Assembly: GCF_000455485.1 (NCBI RefSeq)
Contig: NZ_CBQR020000161.1
Location: 1 to 64,000 of the forward strand
From: Gorillibacterium massiliense
GTDB taxonomy: Bacteria; Bacillota; Bacilli; Paenibacillales; NBRC-103111
Length of the DNA stretch: 64,000 bases
Direction: 5' to 3'
Numbering within the stretch: position 1 is the first letter of the stretch; each line of letters begins with the position of its first letter. Positions 42,522 through 51,396 of this stretch are shown here, in pieces. Below the pieces are notes generated by a model. That model was not told where the DNA came from, did not search any database, and worked only from the letters and a program-made list of their open reading frames with translations. Made by a program: the position numbers and the translations under genes.

Positions 42522-42926
42522 GACTCTCGATTGTCTGAGGTTCTCAAAGGGCGGTCAGCCGATGAGAGCCCGCACCCCCCGGTACAAACCTCAGCTATCC
42601 TGATACACAGAATGGCGCTTGTGAGAAGCAACCATTTTTGTGTGAAATGCAAAAAGTGCAGCATATTTCACCGGAAACAGCCCGATACGGAAATATGCTG
42701 CACCACCTGCAGCTTAATGTTGGCTTTTCTTTCAAAAATGGGATCTGAGCCCAAATATGCTGCACAAAATGCATTACATTTATTTTGCCGTTTTGCCGCT
42801 GCTGATAGAGAGAGTTGGCGCAGATCAGTTGGTAAGAAAGTGGCAAATCGGCAGTGGGCAGAGTGGCAGTGTTACGCAACTGCACAGAAGGCATATACCC
42901 GCTGACTGCTCAGCAAAACCAAGCAA
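42522..42926. other. Intergenic region with repeat element between lutC and the LacI gene
   Basis: This 400-bp stretch has no gene I believe in. A 124-codon open frame (42531-42905) is composed of repeat sequence and lacks a ribosome site. It contains the 128-bp palindromic element at 42647-42774. Confidence 0.6.
42647..42774. repeat. 128-bp palindromic intergenic repeat element (REP/MITE-like)
   Basis: Its 20-bp ends are inverted copies matching at 16 of 20 positions: the left end runs ATGCAAAAAGTGCAGCATAT, and the right end is its near-complement at 42755-42774. Inside, GTGCAGCATATTTC (42656-42669) is perfectly inverted at 42690-42703. The 13-base motif AAATATGCTGCAC is thus present three times. 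It resembles short dispersed repeats I recall from Paenibacillus intergenic regions, but copy number cannot be told here. Confidence 0.65.
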
Positions 42927-43943
42927 CTACTCTCCCACCGTGCTCACCGAACGCCGGACGAGGAGTTCCGTAGGCAGCACGATGCGCTTCCAGGGCTCGG
43001 GTTCGTCTCCTTGCCGGAGGCGTTCCACCAGCAGCTCAATGCCCAGATAGCCGTATTGGTAAGCTTGTTGGGCTACGACGGTGACGAAGGGGTCCACCTC
43101 CGAGTAGGGACCCAGGTCGTCAAAGCAGACGACGGAGATATCTTCGGGCACGCGGATGTCCCGGGCCCGTAGCAAGCGGATGAGTTCTACCGCCAGGACG
43201 TTATTGCCCGCCACGATGGCGGTGGGCAGCGGATCCATGGCGCTGAGCCAAGCTTCCGCGTCCGCAAGCTGCTGGGTCGGGCCAAAGCTGGTTTCATAGA
43301 TGTTGCCGGGAAACGCCGGCAGACCGAGAAGCGCCAGCGCTTCTTGGAAACCTTGCAGCCGGGAGCGGGCGCTGGAAATGGAGGGGGAGCCGTTGATCAT
43401 AGCGATACGCCGGTGGCCGTGAGCGGCAAGATGCTCCACCAGTTGGCGGGCGCCTTCTTTGCTGTCGCCCATGACGACGTCGCAGGCGATGCCCGGCACC
43501 TCCCGGTCCAACAGCACGAGAGGCACGCGGTGCTTGCCTAAGGTTTCCAGGTTGTCCCGGGAGGGGTCGCCCGCCGGTGCGATCAGCACGCCGTCGGCCC
43601 GGGTCGACAGGATGACCTGGACGTACTCCTGCTCTTTTTCGATATTTTCGTCGCTGTTGCCGAAAAACAACCGGTACCCGTAATGCCGCGCCGCATCTTC
43701 AGCGCCCCTGGCAACGGTGGTATAGAACGGGTTAGCGATGTCGGTGATGAGCAGAAACAAAATCCGCGTTTCCTGAAGCACCAGGCTTCGCGCGGTCTGG
43801 TTGGGGACATAATTCAGGTCTTCCATGACCCGTCTGACTTTGGCTCGGGTTTTCTCGCTGATCCGTCCCGTATTGTTGATGACCCGGGACACGGTCATGG
43901 CGGACACGCCAGCCTTTGAAGCAATATCGTAAATCGTAACCAT
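42927..43943 (-). CDS. LacI family regulator of the fucose operon
   Basis: The 338-residue protein starts at the ATG at 43943, after GGAGATTGCT. The N-terminal helix-turn-helix is clear (TIYDIASKAGVSAMTVSRVINNTGR), followed by a sugar-binding domain. It is divergent from fucI, and a perfect GTTATCGATAAC palindrome lies across the fucI transcription start. It probably represses the fuc operon until L-fucose or a phosphate derivative binds. Confidence 0.9.
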   Translation of the reverse strand: MVTIYDIASKAGVSAMTVSRVINNTGRISEKTRAKVRRVMEDLNYVPNQTARSLVLQETRILFLLITDIANPFYTTVARGAEDAARHYGYRLFFGNSDENIEKEQEYVQVILSTRADGVLIAPAGDPSRDNLETLGKHRVPLVLLDREVPGIACDVVMGDSKEGARQLVEHLAAHGHRRIAMINGSPSISSARSRLQGFQEALALLGLPAFPGNIYETSFGPTQQLADAEAWLSAMDPLPTAIVAGNNVLAVELIRLLRARDIRVPEDISVVCFDDLGPYSEVDPFVTVVAQQAYQYGYLGIELLVERLRQGDEPEPWKRIVLPTELLVRRSVSTVGE

Positions 43944-44033
43944 AGCAATCTCCGTTTTCAATAGTTTGGCGTGAGAAATCATACTCGCAAACTTGGCCGA
44001 ATAATCTTTTTATCATCTTACCGAAGAAAAGCA

Positions 44034-44077
44034 TTGACAGCAATGGGCTTCGTTGCTATTTTAGAGTTATCGATAAC
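44034..44077 (+). promoter_or_regulatory. fucI promoter with overlapping LacI operator
   Basis: TTGACA (44034-44039) and TATTTT (44057-44062) are separated by 17 bp, a good SigA promoter. The 12-bp perfect palindrome GTTATCGATAAC (44066-44077) begins four bases after the -10 and covers the expected start site. Confidence 0.75.
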
Positions 44078-44104
44078 CCCACCAAAAATTGGAGGTCATC
44101 CATC

Positions 44105-45904
44105 ATGTCATCATCCTTCGTTAATCAAACCTGCTGGCAAGACGGTTATCCGAAAATCGGCATCCGCCCCACTATCGACGGCCGCCGCAAAGGCGTTCGC
44201 GAATCTTTGGAAGCGCAAACAATGAATCTGGCTAAAGCCGTTGCCGAATTGCTGGCAGCCGAGCTGCGTTACCCTAACGGCGAGCCGGTTGTAAGCGTTA
44301 TCGCGGACACCTGCATCGGCGGCGTGGCGGAAGCGGCGGCTTGTGCCGACAAATTCTCCAAAGCCGGGGTAGGTGTTTCCATCACGGTAACCCCTTGCTG
44401 GTGTTACGGCACCGAGACGATGGATATGGACCCGTCTGTACCCAAAGCCGTTTGGGGCTTCAACGGTACGGAGCGTCCTGGCGCGGTTTATTTGGCGGCT
44501 GTTCTGTCTGCCCATGCCCAAAAGGGACTGCCCGCATTCGGCATCTACGGCGAACATGTGCAGGACTCCGGCGATGCCACCATCCCCGAAGACGTAAAAG
44601 GCAAGCTCCTCGGCTTTGCTAAAGCCGGTCTTGCCGTCGCCCTCATGCGCGGCAAATCCTATCTGTCCATGGGCTCGGTATCCATGGGGATCGCCGGCTC
44701 CATTGTGAACGACGTCTTTTTTCAAGAATATTTAGGCATGCGCAATGAATACATCGATATGTCCGAGTTCGTGCGCCGCATGGATGAGGGCATCTACGAC
44801 AAAGAAGAATTCGTCCAAGCGATGAACTGGGTGAAGGAAAACTGTATCGAAGGCCCGGACAACAACTCGGCAGCCATCCAGCAGTCCCGCGAGCAGAAAG
44901 ATCAAAACTGGGAAACCGTCGTCAAAATGACCCAAATTACCCGGGACATGATGGTCGGCAATCCGCGTCTCAAGGAAATAGGCTTTGAGGAAGAGGCCAA
45001 TGGTCATAACGCCATCGTCTCCGGTTTTCAAGGACAACGGCAATGGACAGACCACTTCCCTAACGGCGACTTTTTGGAATCGATCCTGAACTCTTCCTTC
45101 GATTGGAACGGTCTCCGCGCTCCTTATCTCGTTGCCACCGAAAACGACAGCTTGAACGGAGCTTCCATGCTGTTTGGCTACTTGCTCACCAATACGGCGC
45201 AAATTTTTGCCGACGTCCGCACGTACTGGAGCCCCGAATCTGTAGAACGGGTAACCGGCTACAAGCTGGAAGGCGCCGCAAGCCAAGGCATCCTGCATTT
45301 GATCAACTCCGGTTCAGCCACCTTGGACGGCACCGGCGAACAAACCCGTGACGGCAAACCGGTGATGAAGCCCTTCTGGGAAATCAGCCAGGAAGAAGCC
45401 GATAACTGCCTGAAAGCCACCTCCTGGCGTCCCGCATCCGTCGAGTATTTCCGCGGCGGCGGTTATTCCTCCGACTTCCTAACCAAGGGCGGCATGCCGA
45501 TGACGATGACCCGGTTGAACCTGGTAAAAGGTCTCGGACCGGTGCTGCAAATCGCCGAAGGCTACTCGGTTGATCTGCCGGAGCACGTCCATGACACCTT
45601 GGACAAACGGACCGACCCGACCTGGCCGACCACCTGGTTTGCTCCGATTTTAACGGAAAAAGGCGCATTCCGCACCGTCTACGACGTCATGGATAATTGG
45701 GGAGCGAACCACGGTTCCATCAGCTACGGGCACATCGGCGCCGATTTGATCACCTTGGCCTCCATCCTACGCATTCCGGTCTGCATGCACAACGTTCAGG
45801 AAGAGAGCATTTTCCGTCCGAGAGCTTGGGGATTGTTCGGCACGGCGAATCCGGAAGAAGCTGACTATCGCGCTTGCGCCAACTTTGGCCCGCTTTACAA
45901 ATAA
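44105..45904 (+). CDS. fucI: L-fucose isomerase FucI
   Basis: The 599-residue protein matches FucI along its length: [58 protein letters not shown], and [36 protein letters not shown] carrying metal ligands (Glu, Asp). It converts L-fucose to L-fuculose and may also act on D-arabinose. GGAGG lies nine bases before the ATG. It is the first gene of fucI-fucA-rhaB-fucU. Confidence 0.95.
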   Translation: MSSSFVNQTCWQDGYPKIGIRPTIDGRRKGVRESLEAQTMNLAKAVAELLAAELRYPNGEPVVSVIADTCIGGVAEAAACADKFSKAGVGVSITVTPCWCYGTETMDMDPSVPKAVWGFNGTERPGAVYLAAVLSAHAQKGLPAFGIYGEHVQDSGDATIPEDVKGKLLGFAKAGLAVALMRGKSYLSMGSVSMGIAGSIVNDVFFQEYLGMRNEYIDMSEFVRRMDEGIYDKEEFVQAMNWVKENCIEGPDNNSAAIQQSREQKDQNWETVVKMTQITRDMMVGNPRLKEIGFEEEANGHNAIVSGFQGQRQWTDHFPNGDFLESILNSSFDWNGLRAPYLVATENDSLNGASMLFGYLLTNTAQIFADVRTYWSPESVERVTGYKLEGAASQGILHLINSGSATLDGTGEQTRDGKPVMKPFWEISQEEADNCLKATSWRPASVEYFRGGGYSSDFLTKGGMPMTMTRLNLVKGLGPVLQIAEGYSVDLPEHVHDTLDKRTDPTWPTTWFAPILTEKGAFRTVYDVMDNWGANHGSISYGHIGADLITLASILRIPVCMHNVQEESIFRPRAWGLFGTANPEEADYRACANFGPLYK

Positions 45905-45925
45905 CCCAGAAGGGAGCCTAAACAA

Positions 45926-46585
45926 ATGGATTCCGCGAACATTCGCCAGGAGTTATGCAAATACGCTCAAAAAATCGTCGCAGCCCACTTGGTCGTCGGA
46001 CCCGGCGGCAATATCAGCGCCAGCCATGACGGTAAAATGTACCTTTCTCCCAGTGGCTTTGCCCTGGATGAAATATTGCCGGAGCAGTGGGTAGAGGTGG
46101 ACATCGCCGCGGGAACAATTACTGACAACGGCTTGCGCCCCTCGTCGGAAGTTTTGATGCACCTGTACGCCTACCGGGCGAATCCATGCATCGGCGCCGT
46201 GGTGCACACCCATCCGCCCAACTGCATCGCTTTCACTCTTGTGGAGCAGGAACTGCCCATCATGTTCCCGGATCAAGCCGCTTTGGTTGGCAGAACTGAT
46301 TATGTTCCCTATGTATTGCCGACGACGGACCGGTTGGCTGACGCGGTTACTGCAAAAGTTGGCATAGCGAGCTCGATTCTTCTCGGCAATCACGGCCTTG
46401 TCACCACGGGCCGCAACCTGCGCGAGGCGTACTACCGCACGGAGGTGGTGGAGGAGAGCGCGAAGATTTTCCTCACCGCCAGCGCCGTCCGCGAACCTAA
46501 GGTATTGACGGACGAAGAAGTCGACGAAATCGCCTCTTTGGAAAGCGAAGCCTACCGTATCCAACTCCTGCAGAAAATGAAGTGA
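45926..46585 (+). CDS. fucA: L-fuculose-phosphate aldolase-like class II aldolase
   Basis: The 219-residue protein has PGGNIS (phosphate binding), SSEVLMHLYAY with the catalytic Glu, the Zn pair VVHTHPP and the third His in LLGNHGLVTTG. All catalytic residues missing in the second domain of the tandem aldolase are present here. It would cleave L-fuculose-1-phosphate to dihydroxyacetone phosphate and L-lactaldehyde. It is 22 bp after fucI. Confidence 0.92.
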   Translation: MDSANIRQELCKYAQKIVAAHLVVGPGGNISASHDGKMYLSPSGFALDEILPEQWVEVDIAAGTITDNGLRPSSEVLMHLYAYRANPCIGAVVHTHPPNCIAFTLVEQELPIMFPDQAALVGRTDYVPYVLPTTDRLADAVTAKVGIASSILLGNHGLVTTGRNLREAYYRTEVVEESAKIFLTASAVREPKVLTDEEVDEIASLESEAYRIQLLQKMK

Positions 46586-46615
46586 ACCGCCCAGGCAGAG
46601 AAAGGAGAGTTTCCT

Positions 46616-48145
46616 GTGAGCATCATCGCAACGGTGTTGGCCTTTGATATCGGCGCCAGCAGCGGCAGAGCGCTGGTAGGCCAACTGACGGAAATCGGAG
46701 GCTCCGGACAAGGAAGAAAACTGACCGTTACGGAGGTCCATCGTTTTCCCAATCAGGCGGTGCAAGTCGGTAAACATCTGCATTGGGACATTCTGAGCCT
46801 TTTTCAGGAAGTGAAGAAGGGGATTCGCGCCGCCTTCCAGCAAGGCTATTCGCCGGAAGCCTTCGGCATCGATACGTGGGGCGTCGATTTCGGAATGTTG
46901 GACGCAAACGGCGAACTGATCGGCAATCCCTATCATTATCGCGACCCCCAGACCGAGGAAGCGGTAAATGAAGTTCTGGCGCTGATCGGGAAAAAGGAGC
47001 TTTTTTTCCAGAGCGGCCTGCAAAATATGCCCTTCAACACCCTTTACCAGCTGTACGCCATGAAAAAAGCAGCATCGCCCAAGCTGGATATCGCCAAGAC
47101 GCTGCTGCTCACACCGGATCTTCTACTTTATTTGCTGACGGGACGCAAGGTATGCGAATTCACCATGGCGACGACAACTCAGCTCTACCACCCGGATAAG
47201 CAGGTATGGAACGACGCGCTCATGAGCCGACTCGGCATCCCGCCTGGTCTGTTTCCGGACCCGGTGGCGCCGGGAACCAGGATTGGTGAGCTGTCCGAGG
47301 AAGTGTGCCGGGAGCTGAGAGTTCCGCCTATTGCGGCCATCGCTGTCGCCTCTCACGATACGGAATCCGCTGTGGCGGCCATTCCCGCCAGTGTCGCGCC
47401 GGCCTATCTGGTCTGCGGCACCTGGTCGATTTTCGGCATGGAACAGTCCGGACCCGTCTTGAGCGAAGAGGCGATGGAGCATGATTTTTCCAATGAAGGC
47501 GGAGCCGGCGGCACATACCAATTGTTGAAAAACATCATGGGGATGTGGATTCTCCAGGAATGCAAGCGGGAGTGGGAGGATGATGGGCAATCCGTCTCCT
47601 ATACCGAGCTGGTGGAAGCCGCCCGCAAGGCTGAGCCGTTCCGCAGCTTGATCCGCGTGGAAGATCCGCGGTTTTACGCCCCCGGCGACATGCCGGACAA
47701 AATCCGCAACTACTGCCGCGAGCATGGCCAACCGGTGCCTGAAAATATCGGAGCCATTACTCGCTGCATTCTAGAAAGCCTGGCGCTCACATACCGACAT
47801 GCGCTGGAGCATGCGGAAGAGTTGGCGTCCAGCCATTATCCCGGCTTGCATATGGTCGGCGGTGGCATCCAGAACGAGCTATTATGCCAGTTGACGGCTA
47901 ACGCCATCGGCCGGACCGTTTGGGCAGGGCCAGTTGAAGCCAGCGCTATCGGGAATTTGCTGCTGCAGCTTACGGCTATGGGACACTGCCGGGATTTGCA
48001 GGAAGCACGGGAACTGGCCAAAGCTTCCGTCGATCCGATCATTTACGAGCCGGAAGCGGAAAGCCGGCGGTCATGGGACGCCGCGTACCAAGGGTTTCTG
48101 CAGCTAGAGGAACGCCATAGCCAAGCAAAAGTATCCGGTCAATAA
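46616..48145 (+). CDS. rhaB: FGGY kinase of the rhamnulokinase (RhaB) type
   Basis: The 509-residue sugar kinase starts at a GTG at 46616 after AAAGGAGA. It follows E. coli RhaB closely: FDIGASSGRALVGQL, GIDTWGVDFGMLD, MPFNTLYQLYAMK, TATTTQLYHPD-like, VASHDTESAVAAIPA, and EGGAGGTYQLLKNIMGMWILQ. It lies between fucA and fucU, so it must phosphorylate fuculose, rhamnulose or both. The call of RhaB type is from sequence; the substrate is not. Confidence 0.9.
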   Translation: MSIIATVLAFDIGASSGRALVGQLTEIGGSGQGRKLTVTEVHRFPNQAVQVGKHLHWDILSLFQEVKKGIRAAFQQGYSPEAFGIDTWGVDFGMLDANGELIGNPYHYRDPQTEEAVNEVLALIGKKELFFQSGLQNMPFNTLYQLYAMKKAASPKLDIAKTLLLTPDLLLYLLTGRKVCEFTMATTTQLYHPDKQVWNDALMSRLGIPPGLFPDPVAPGTRIGELSEEVCRELRVPPIAAIAVASHDTESAVAAIPASVAPAYLVCGTWSIFGMEQSGPVLSEEAMEHDFSNEGGAGGTYQLLKNIMGMWILQECKREWEDDGQSVSYTELVEAARKAEPFRSLIRVEDPRFYAPGDMPDKIRNYCREHGQPVPENIGAITRCILESLALTYRHALEHAEELASSHYPGLHMVGGGIQNELLCQLTANAIGRTVWAGPVEASAIGNLLLQLTAMGHCRDLQEARELAKASVDPIIYEPEAESRRSWDAAYQGFLQLEERHSQAKVSGQ

Positions 48146-48193
48146 AGCGGGTTGCCCGAACGATATAAACCCTTCGATTGGAGGACATGCGGC

Positions 48194-48625
48194 ATGTTAA
48201 AAGGAATTCCCAAGGTGATCTCCCCCGAGCTTTTGAAAATCATCATGGAGATGGACCACGGTGACGAAATCGTACTGGGAGACGCCAACTTTCCGGCAGT
48301 AAGCCATGCCAAACGGCTGGTGCGGTGCGATGGTATCGCCATCCCCGTTCTGCTGGACGCTCTTTTGCAATTGTTTCCCCTTGATCCCTATGTGGCAAAG
48401 CCGGCGGCGCTGATGCAGGTCGTGCCCGGTGATCCGGTGGAAACCCCCGTTTGGGAGGAGTACCGCCGTATTATTGCAGCCCGCGCTTCTTTGGTGGAGC
48501 CCTTCGAGCAGGTGGAGCGCTTCGCTTTCTATGAGCGGGCAAAAAACGCTTACGCCATCGTGGCGACAGGCGAAGGAGCGCTTTACGCCAACCTGATCCT
48601 AAAAAAGGGCGTCGTCACGGAGTAA
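48194..48625 (+). CDS. fucU: L-fucose mutarotase FucU (RbsD/FucU family)
   Basis: The 143-residue protein starts at the ATG at 48194, nine bases after GGAGG. It has LKGIPKVISPELLKIIMEMDHGDEIVLGDANFPA, with the catalytic His and Asp of the RbsD/FucU family. It interconverts alpha and beta anomers of L-fucose. It closes the fuc operon. Confidence 0.93.
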   Translation: MLKGIPKVISPELLKIIMEMDHGDEIVLGDANFPAVSHAKRLVRCDGIAIPVLLDALLQLFPLDPYVAKPAALMQVVPGDPVETPVWEEYRRIIAARASLVEPFEQVERFAFYERAKNAYAIVATGEGALYANLILKKGVVTE

Positions 48626-48655
48626 CCGCTATCGCCGTTTCCCGCAAAAAAAGAC

Positions 48656-48709
48656 GGGATTGTACCAGAAGCCGCCGATTCTTGGCGCTTCCGGAACAAT
48701 CCCTTTTTA
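48656..48709. terminator. Terminator after fucU
   Basis: GGGATTGT pairs with ACAATCCC; the inner AGAAGC and GCTTCC extend the stem. T-runs on both sides let it serve fucU and the convergent ABC gene. Confidence 0.82.
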
Positions 48710-48716
48710 TTTCAGG

Positions 48717-49424
48717 TCACACGGTTACATGAGCCCGGGAAGCTTCCCGGGATAGGGTCAGCTTGCCGTCTTCCATGCGGTAGACTTTGTCGCAATATTC
48801 CAGCATCCTCTCGTCATGGGTCACCATGACCGCCGCTTTCCGCCGGGTTTTAACCTCCTGGGCGATCAAACGGACGACTTCGTGGGCGCGCTTCGTGTCC
48901 AGACTAGCCGTCGGTTCATCCGCCAATATCACATTAGGATCGTTAATGAGCGACCGGGCAATGGCGGTTCGCTGTTTTTCGCCGCCGGACAGCTCTTCCG
49001 GAAAGCTTTTCAACTTTGCGCCGAGCCCTAACTCCTCCAACAATTTGACAGCAGCTGCTTTGTCCGCCGCCTTCACTTTGCCCGACATCCGTTTCACGAT
49101 CAGCAACTGATCCAAAACGTCCAGATAAGGGACTAAATTTGAGGACTGCATGATAAAGCCGACCTCCTCCAAGCGGATAGCAGACAAATCGCGGTCCGAC
49201 AGTTTGGAGATTTCTTTTCCATTGATCCTCACATCCCCTTCGGACGCCTTCAGCAGCGCCCCTGCGATGGATAAGAACGTGCTTTTTCCCGAACCGGACG
49301 GGCCGACAACGGCGACAAATTCTCCCGGATTAACCGTGATGGACACGTTATCGAGGGCTGCGATACGGTTATCGCCTTCCCCGTAATACTTCGTCACGTT
49401 GCGAATGTCGAGTCCTGTTGTCAT
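48717..49424 (-). CDS. ABC transporter ATPase, MacB/LolD type
   Basis: The 235-residue ATPase has Walker [13 protein letters not shown], the signature [14 protein letters not shown], Walker [12 protein letters not shown] and the switch His in VTHDERM. It overlaps the FtsX-like permease gene, indicating coupled translation. The pair is probably an efflux or envelope-stress exporter under the TetR regulator upstream. Confidence 0.92.
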   Translation of the reverse strand: MTTGLDIRNVTKYYGEGDNRIAALDNVSITVNPGEFVAVVGPSGSGKSTFLSIAGALLKASEGDVRINGKEISKLSDRDLSAIRLEEVGFIMQSSNLVPYLDVLDQLLIVKRMSGKVKAADKAAAVKLLEELGLGAKLKSFPEELSGGEKQRTAIARSLINDPNVILADEPTASLDTKRAHEVVRLIAQEVKTRRKAAVMVTHDERMLEYCDKVYRMEDGKLTLSREASRAHVTV

Positions 49425-50545
49425 GATTCAACCCTCCCCAGCGCTTTTAATGGATCAACCTTCGTTATGGTTCGTACCGATACGAGAGAACTGACTAGTG
49501 CGATGATGACTAGAAGAATGGAATAGAGGACGACCAGCTTCGTGCTCAAAATGAATGGCATTCCTTTAGGCAAAACGACGGCCGTTCCGTAGGTCAACAG
49601 GGCTCCGATTGCAATACTGGCCACGGAGATCACGAAAACTTGTGATAGGATCGCTTTTGCCAAAAACCCGTTTTTCGCTCCGATCGCCTTCATCACGCCG
49701 AACTGATTGGATTTCTGCATGGTGAGCACATAGAAAAAAACGCCGAGAACGAAGGCGGAAATCGTCAGGAGAAACGCAAGCATCATCAGGATGGAGCCGT
49801 TCTCTTCTTTGTACCCGGGCATCCCTTGCACCGCCGTTGCGCGAGTGACGGTATTCGTATTCGGCAGGCTCTTATTCATGTCGACCGGGTGGATCTCTTT
49901 GCCCTGCAGCATGATGGCGTTAATGGGCTGGACAATGCTGTTATCCGAACCCGGCGCGGCAAAAGCAATTTTGCGCCACTCCTCAAGAGGGGTGAATACG
50001 GAAGCGACATGGTTGTAGGTTTCGCCTTTCACGAACCCGACAATAGTCAAGGACTCCGTGGAGCCATCCAACTTAAACGTATCGCCTAGGTGAAACCCTT
50101 CGTCTTTCATGGATAGATTGGCAAGCACCCCATTGGGTTTGCCGCTTTCCAAACCATTTCCCTCCACGACCGCCGGTTCAAGAAAGCTGCCGGGAGTAAT
50201 TCCGATAATGGCGATGTCCAGTTTGTCTTCATCTTTTTTACTCTCACCCTTCAAGGCTGTGGCCATCGTGCTGCCAATGGGCGAGGCGGCTTTCACATTT
50301 GGCTGCTTCTCGGCTTCCGCCATCAATTGCTCCGACAGCAATGATTTACTCAGCGAAGACTGTGATCCTTCTTCAAAAATGACATAATCGGCTTTCATTT
50401 GTTTTACTGTAGAAGCGGCCAAGGATGACAAACCGTTTCCCAACCCGGATAAAATAAAAACCAGCCAAGAGATCAGCACAAAAATGATCGCAATCATGAG
50501 AAATCTCATTTTATTGTGCATCACTTCCTTGATTGCCAAGAACAT
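49421..50545 (-). CDS. ABC transporter permease, FtsX/MacB type
   Basis: The 374-residue protein has one N-terminal transmembrane segment (about 15-35), a large extracytoplasmic domain (about 40-245), and three C-terminal segments, the FtsX/MacB plan. SNQFGVMKAIGAKNGFLAKAILSQ is the coupling-helix motif. The gene lies downstream of two TetR operators. Confidence 0.9.
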   Translation of the reverse strand: MFLAIKEVMHNKMRFLMIAIIFVLISWLVFILSGLGNGLSSLAASTVKQMKADYVIFEEGSQSSLSKSLLSEQLMAEAEKQPNVKAASPIGSTMATALKGESKKDEDKLDIAIIGITPGSFLEPAVVEGNGLESGKPNGVLANLSMKDEGFHLGDTFKLDGSTESLTIVGFVKGETYNHVASVFTPLEEWRKIAFAAPGSDNSIVQPINAIMLQGKEIHPVDMNKSLPNTNTVTRATAVQGMPGYKEENGSILMMLAFLLTISAFVLGVFFYVLTMQKSNQFGVMKAIGAKNGFLAKAILSQVFVISVASIAIGALLTYGTAVVLPKGMPFILSTKLVVLYSILLVIIALVSSLVSVRTITKVDPLKALGRVES

Positions 50546-50572
50546 GGAATCAACCCCTTTACGAAAATATAG

Positions 50573-50588
50573 TTGACACTTGTGTCAA
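50573..50588. promoter_or_regulatory. TetR operator 1
   Basis: TTGACACTTGTGTCAA is palindromic except for the central TT and lies 28 bp before the permease start. The 14-bp core TGACACTTGTGTCA recurs at 50637. Confidence 0.7.
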
Positions 50589-50636
50589 ATTTGGCCCTTT
50601 CATCCCTGAAAGGCTGTTTTTATTAAACTCCATAAA

Positions 50637-50650
50637 TGACACTTGTGTCA
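50637..50650. promoter_or_regulatory. TetR operator 2 with overlapping promoter
   Basis: TGACACTTGTGTCA is identical to the core of operator 1. On the minus strand it includes TTGACA, with TTTAAT about 17-18 bp away, a probable promoter for the ABC operon lying inside the repressor site. Confidence 0.65.
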
Positions 50651-50664
50651 AATAAACTAAAAAT

Positions 50665-51231
50665 TTATTTTTGGACGCCTGTGAACCAAATTTCGAACAG
50701 ATACTTGCTCCACTTATCGGCAGGCAGGTTCAGCATATTCGGCGTATCGATCAGATTGAAAAAGACTCCGATCAGAACGGGGAGCGGAACGTCTTTGCGA
50801 AGCTTGTTTTCTTGCTGCGCACGTTCGAACAGCCGGGTTAGCTGCGCCTTCAGCGTCTCGTGGGATTGTTCCACAAACGTAAGATCGTTTGCGGCATCGG
50901 GGAAATCCGTCGTATTAATTTTATGCTTTTCGCCTAGGAGCTGATGAAATGTAGATTCCTGCACGTAGATGCCCAACAGTTGTTGTAACGCATTCATGCA
51001 ATCCGATTCATCAACCTTTAACGCATCGTCCAACATGAGCGTCATCACGCGTTTCATACAGGCGGCCACAATTTGTTCTTTGCTGCCGTAATATTGATAA
51101 ATCGTGCTTCTGGCCCCATGGAGGTGTTGGGATAAAAGCTTCAAATGAAAGCCGTCGTAGCCATGCTCCAACAACAAACGCTTCGTTGTATCCAAAAGCT
51201 CCGTTTGACTATAGGTTTGTTTTCTTCCCAT
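50665..51231 (-). CDS. TetR/AcrR family regulator
   Basis: The 188-residue protein has an N-terminal helix-turn-helix (LLSQHLHGARSTIYQYYGSKEQIVAACMKR) and a helical ligand domain. It lies upstream of the ABC genes on the same strand, with two operators between its 3' end and the permease. It therefore probably controls the exporter from a separate promoter instead of reading through. Confidence 0.9.
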   Translation of the reverse strand: MGRKQTYSQTELLDTTKRLLLEHGYDGFHLKLLSQHLHGARSTIYQYYGSKEQIVAACMKRVMTLMLDDALKVDESDCMNALQQLLGIYVQESTFHQLLGEKHKINTTDFPDAANDLTFVEQSHETLKAQLTRLFERAQQENKLRKDVPLPVLIGVFFNLIDTPNMLNLPADKWSKYLFEIWFTGVQK

Positions 51232-51396
51232 CTGCGCTTCATCTCCTTAAGACCAGCCGCTCTACATTTTCTTCATTGTATCAAAATAAAAGGCCAAGGT
51301 GGAGATGACCTTTGATTTGAGCCGAAACGTTGAGGGAGAAAAGCGAAAGGACCGCCCCGTCTGGGACAGTCCCTTGAATGCGATGGCCGCTCCGCC

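Noticed and set aside
42531-42905. 124-codon open frame between lutC and the LacI gene
   Set aside because: It runs through the palindromic repeat, lacks a ribosome site and has Cys-rich low-sense composition that mirrors the repeat DNA.
45953-47023. 356-codon antisense frame over fucA and rhaB
   Set aside because: Both underlying plus-strand genes have full motifs; the antisense frame has none.
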